Assembly: GCA_037127315.1 (NCBI GenBank)
Contig: JBBBDQ010000913.1
Location: forward strand, 4,977,501 to 5,041,500
Length of the DNA: 64,000 nt
From: Ascarosepion bandense
Lineage: Eukaryota > Mollusca > Cephalopoda > Sepiida > Sepiidae
Reading direction: 5' to 3'
The notes under the pieces are model-generated. The model saw only the letters and a program-made list of their open reading frames with translations, made no database searches and had not been told where the DNA came from. The translations under genes and the position numbers were made by a program. Numbering within the stretch: position 1 is the stretch's first letter; each line of letters starts with the position of its first letter. This document shows, piece after piece, positions 63,306-64,000 of the stretch.

Positions 63306-64000
63306 AAAGCATAGCAAATGAAGAAAACCCAACATTACAAGATTAAATTTTCTTTATTACTGAGACATCATTTATCAAAGAGTTTCAAAGAGTTGACCAA
63401 CAGTTTAACCATCATGTAAATGTTCAATACTTTTGCAATAAAAATATTTAGGAATTAAAAAAAAAGTTTCCATATTTAGATCTGGAAATTTAAAATATTA
63501 ATGTGCATGCATCTTGCGGCAGGTTGCATATTGCATCTGATGCACATGTACATTCATTCCAGTTTTATTTGAAACACTATAAAAAAATCTATAGTAATTT
63601 TTGGGTACAGCACTTAGTAAAGAAGGTGTTTATTTTGTTGTGCTGGTTTTTGATGAAAACAATGATAATTTTAATCGTAGCAACATAGAAGGATATATTT
63701 TTCTTAAAGTTGTGACCATTGCTTTTTTAAAAAAAATTTTAAAATTTTTTTTAAAGTAACAATAAAAAAAGAGTTTCGTGAAGAGATTTTTGCTTTCATT
63801 TTTTTTTGGTTAAAAATGATCATAACAAACAAATACATCAAGTAGTATAAAAGTTTGATAGAAAGTGCTAGATAAAATACACAGAAAAGGACAGTTAGAA
63901 CTGCTAAGTAAGCTTGATTTATTGGAGAAGGATATTAGAATAATCCAGAAGTAATACTGGGAGCAAACTGCATGCATACAGACAGAAAATGAATTCAGTA
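63306..64000. other. AT-rich DNA, nothing recognised
   Basis: No supported gene or repeat; short frames only. Confidence 0.5.

Overview
The window looks like intergenic or intronic DNA of a large, repeat-rich animal genome. I found no intact host protein gene, no tRNA or rRNA array and no bacterial-style operon. A cephalopod, probably an octopus, is my best guess. The guess rests on four things: abundant tRNA-derived SINEs of one family, 5'-truncated CR1/Jockey-like LINEs, very dense (TA)n microsatellites, and mollusc-type hammerhead-ribozyme retroelements. It comes from family resemblance, not from a database match. The open reading frames of 60-160 codons are nearly all chance frames or translated pieces of dead transposons.

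Layout. 1-6.2 kb: a 2-kb dead LINE, a Helitron and three more LINE 3' ends. 6.2-12 kb: a second Helitron, a 130-bp tandem array, a SINE, a small TA-target MITE, a 511-bp retroposon with a 14-bp target duplication and a 117-bp tandem array. 12-19.6 kb: nested repeats (a second LINE split by two mariners, one of them split by a SINE; a solo LTR inside a LINE), a third Helitron and a 5S/tRNA composite SINE. 19.7-27.15 kb: one minisatellite of about 7.46 kb made of about 257 copies of a 29-bp unit. 27.2-30 kb: foldback and LINE fragments and a 52-bp array. 30-38.8 kb: four more Helitron copies, many (TA)n blocks, hammerhead-ribozyme elements, a perfect 63-bp palindrome and two large inverted-repeat elements. 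38.8-39.2 kb: the only stretch that resembles a host promoter or exon. 39.2-46 kb: SINE, 75-bp array, two dead Tc1/mariner elements and a nested LINE cluster. 46-49.6 kb: a ~205-bp array followed by three 430-bp units carrying hammerhead motifs. 49.6-64 kb: mostly AT-rich DNA with LINE and SINE pieces, a 1-kb segmental duplicate of 44.1-45.1 kb, a second 5S/tRNA SINE, a SINE-like element with a hammerhead, and two more hammerhead elements.

The most interesting signal is the set of hammerhead-type self-cleaving ribozymes (core CTGANGA, stem II, GAAA, stem III ending in UH) in at least three architectures. These are a tRNA-like head with the ribozyme on the same strand; 430-bp tandem units with a tRNA-like box on one strand and the ribozyme on the other; and elements where long inverted arms enclose the core and a shared GCTCT...TATTGAGCACTG tail motif follows. 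Retrozymes and Penelope-like elements are the known relatives. The insertion history can often be read directly from target duplications and from paralogous uninterrupted copies.
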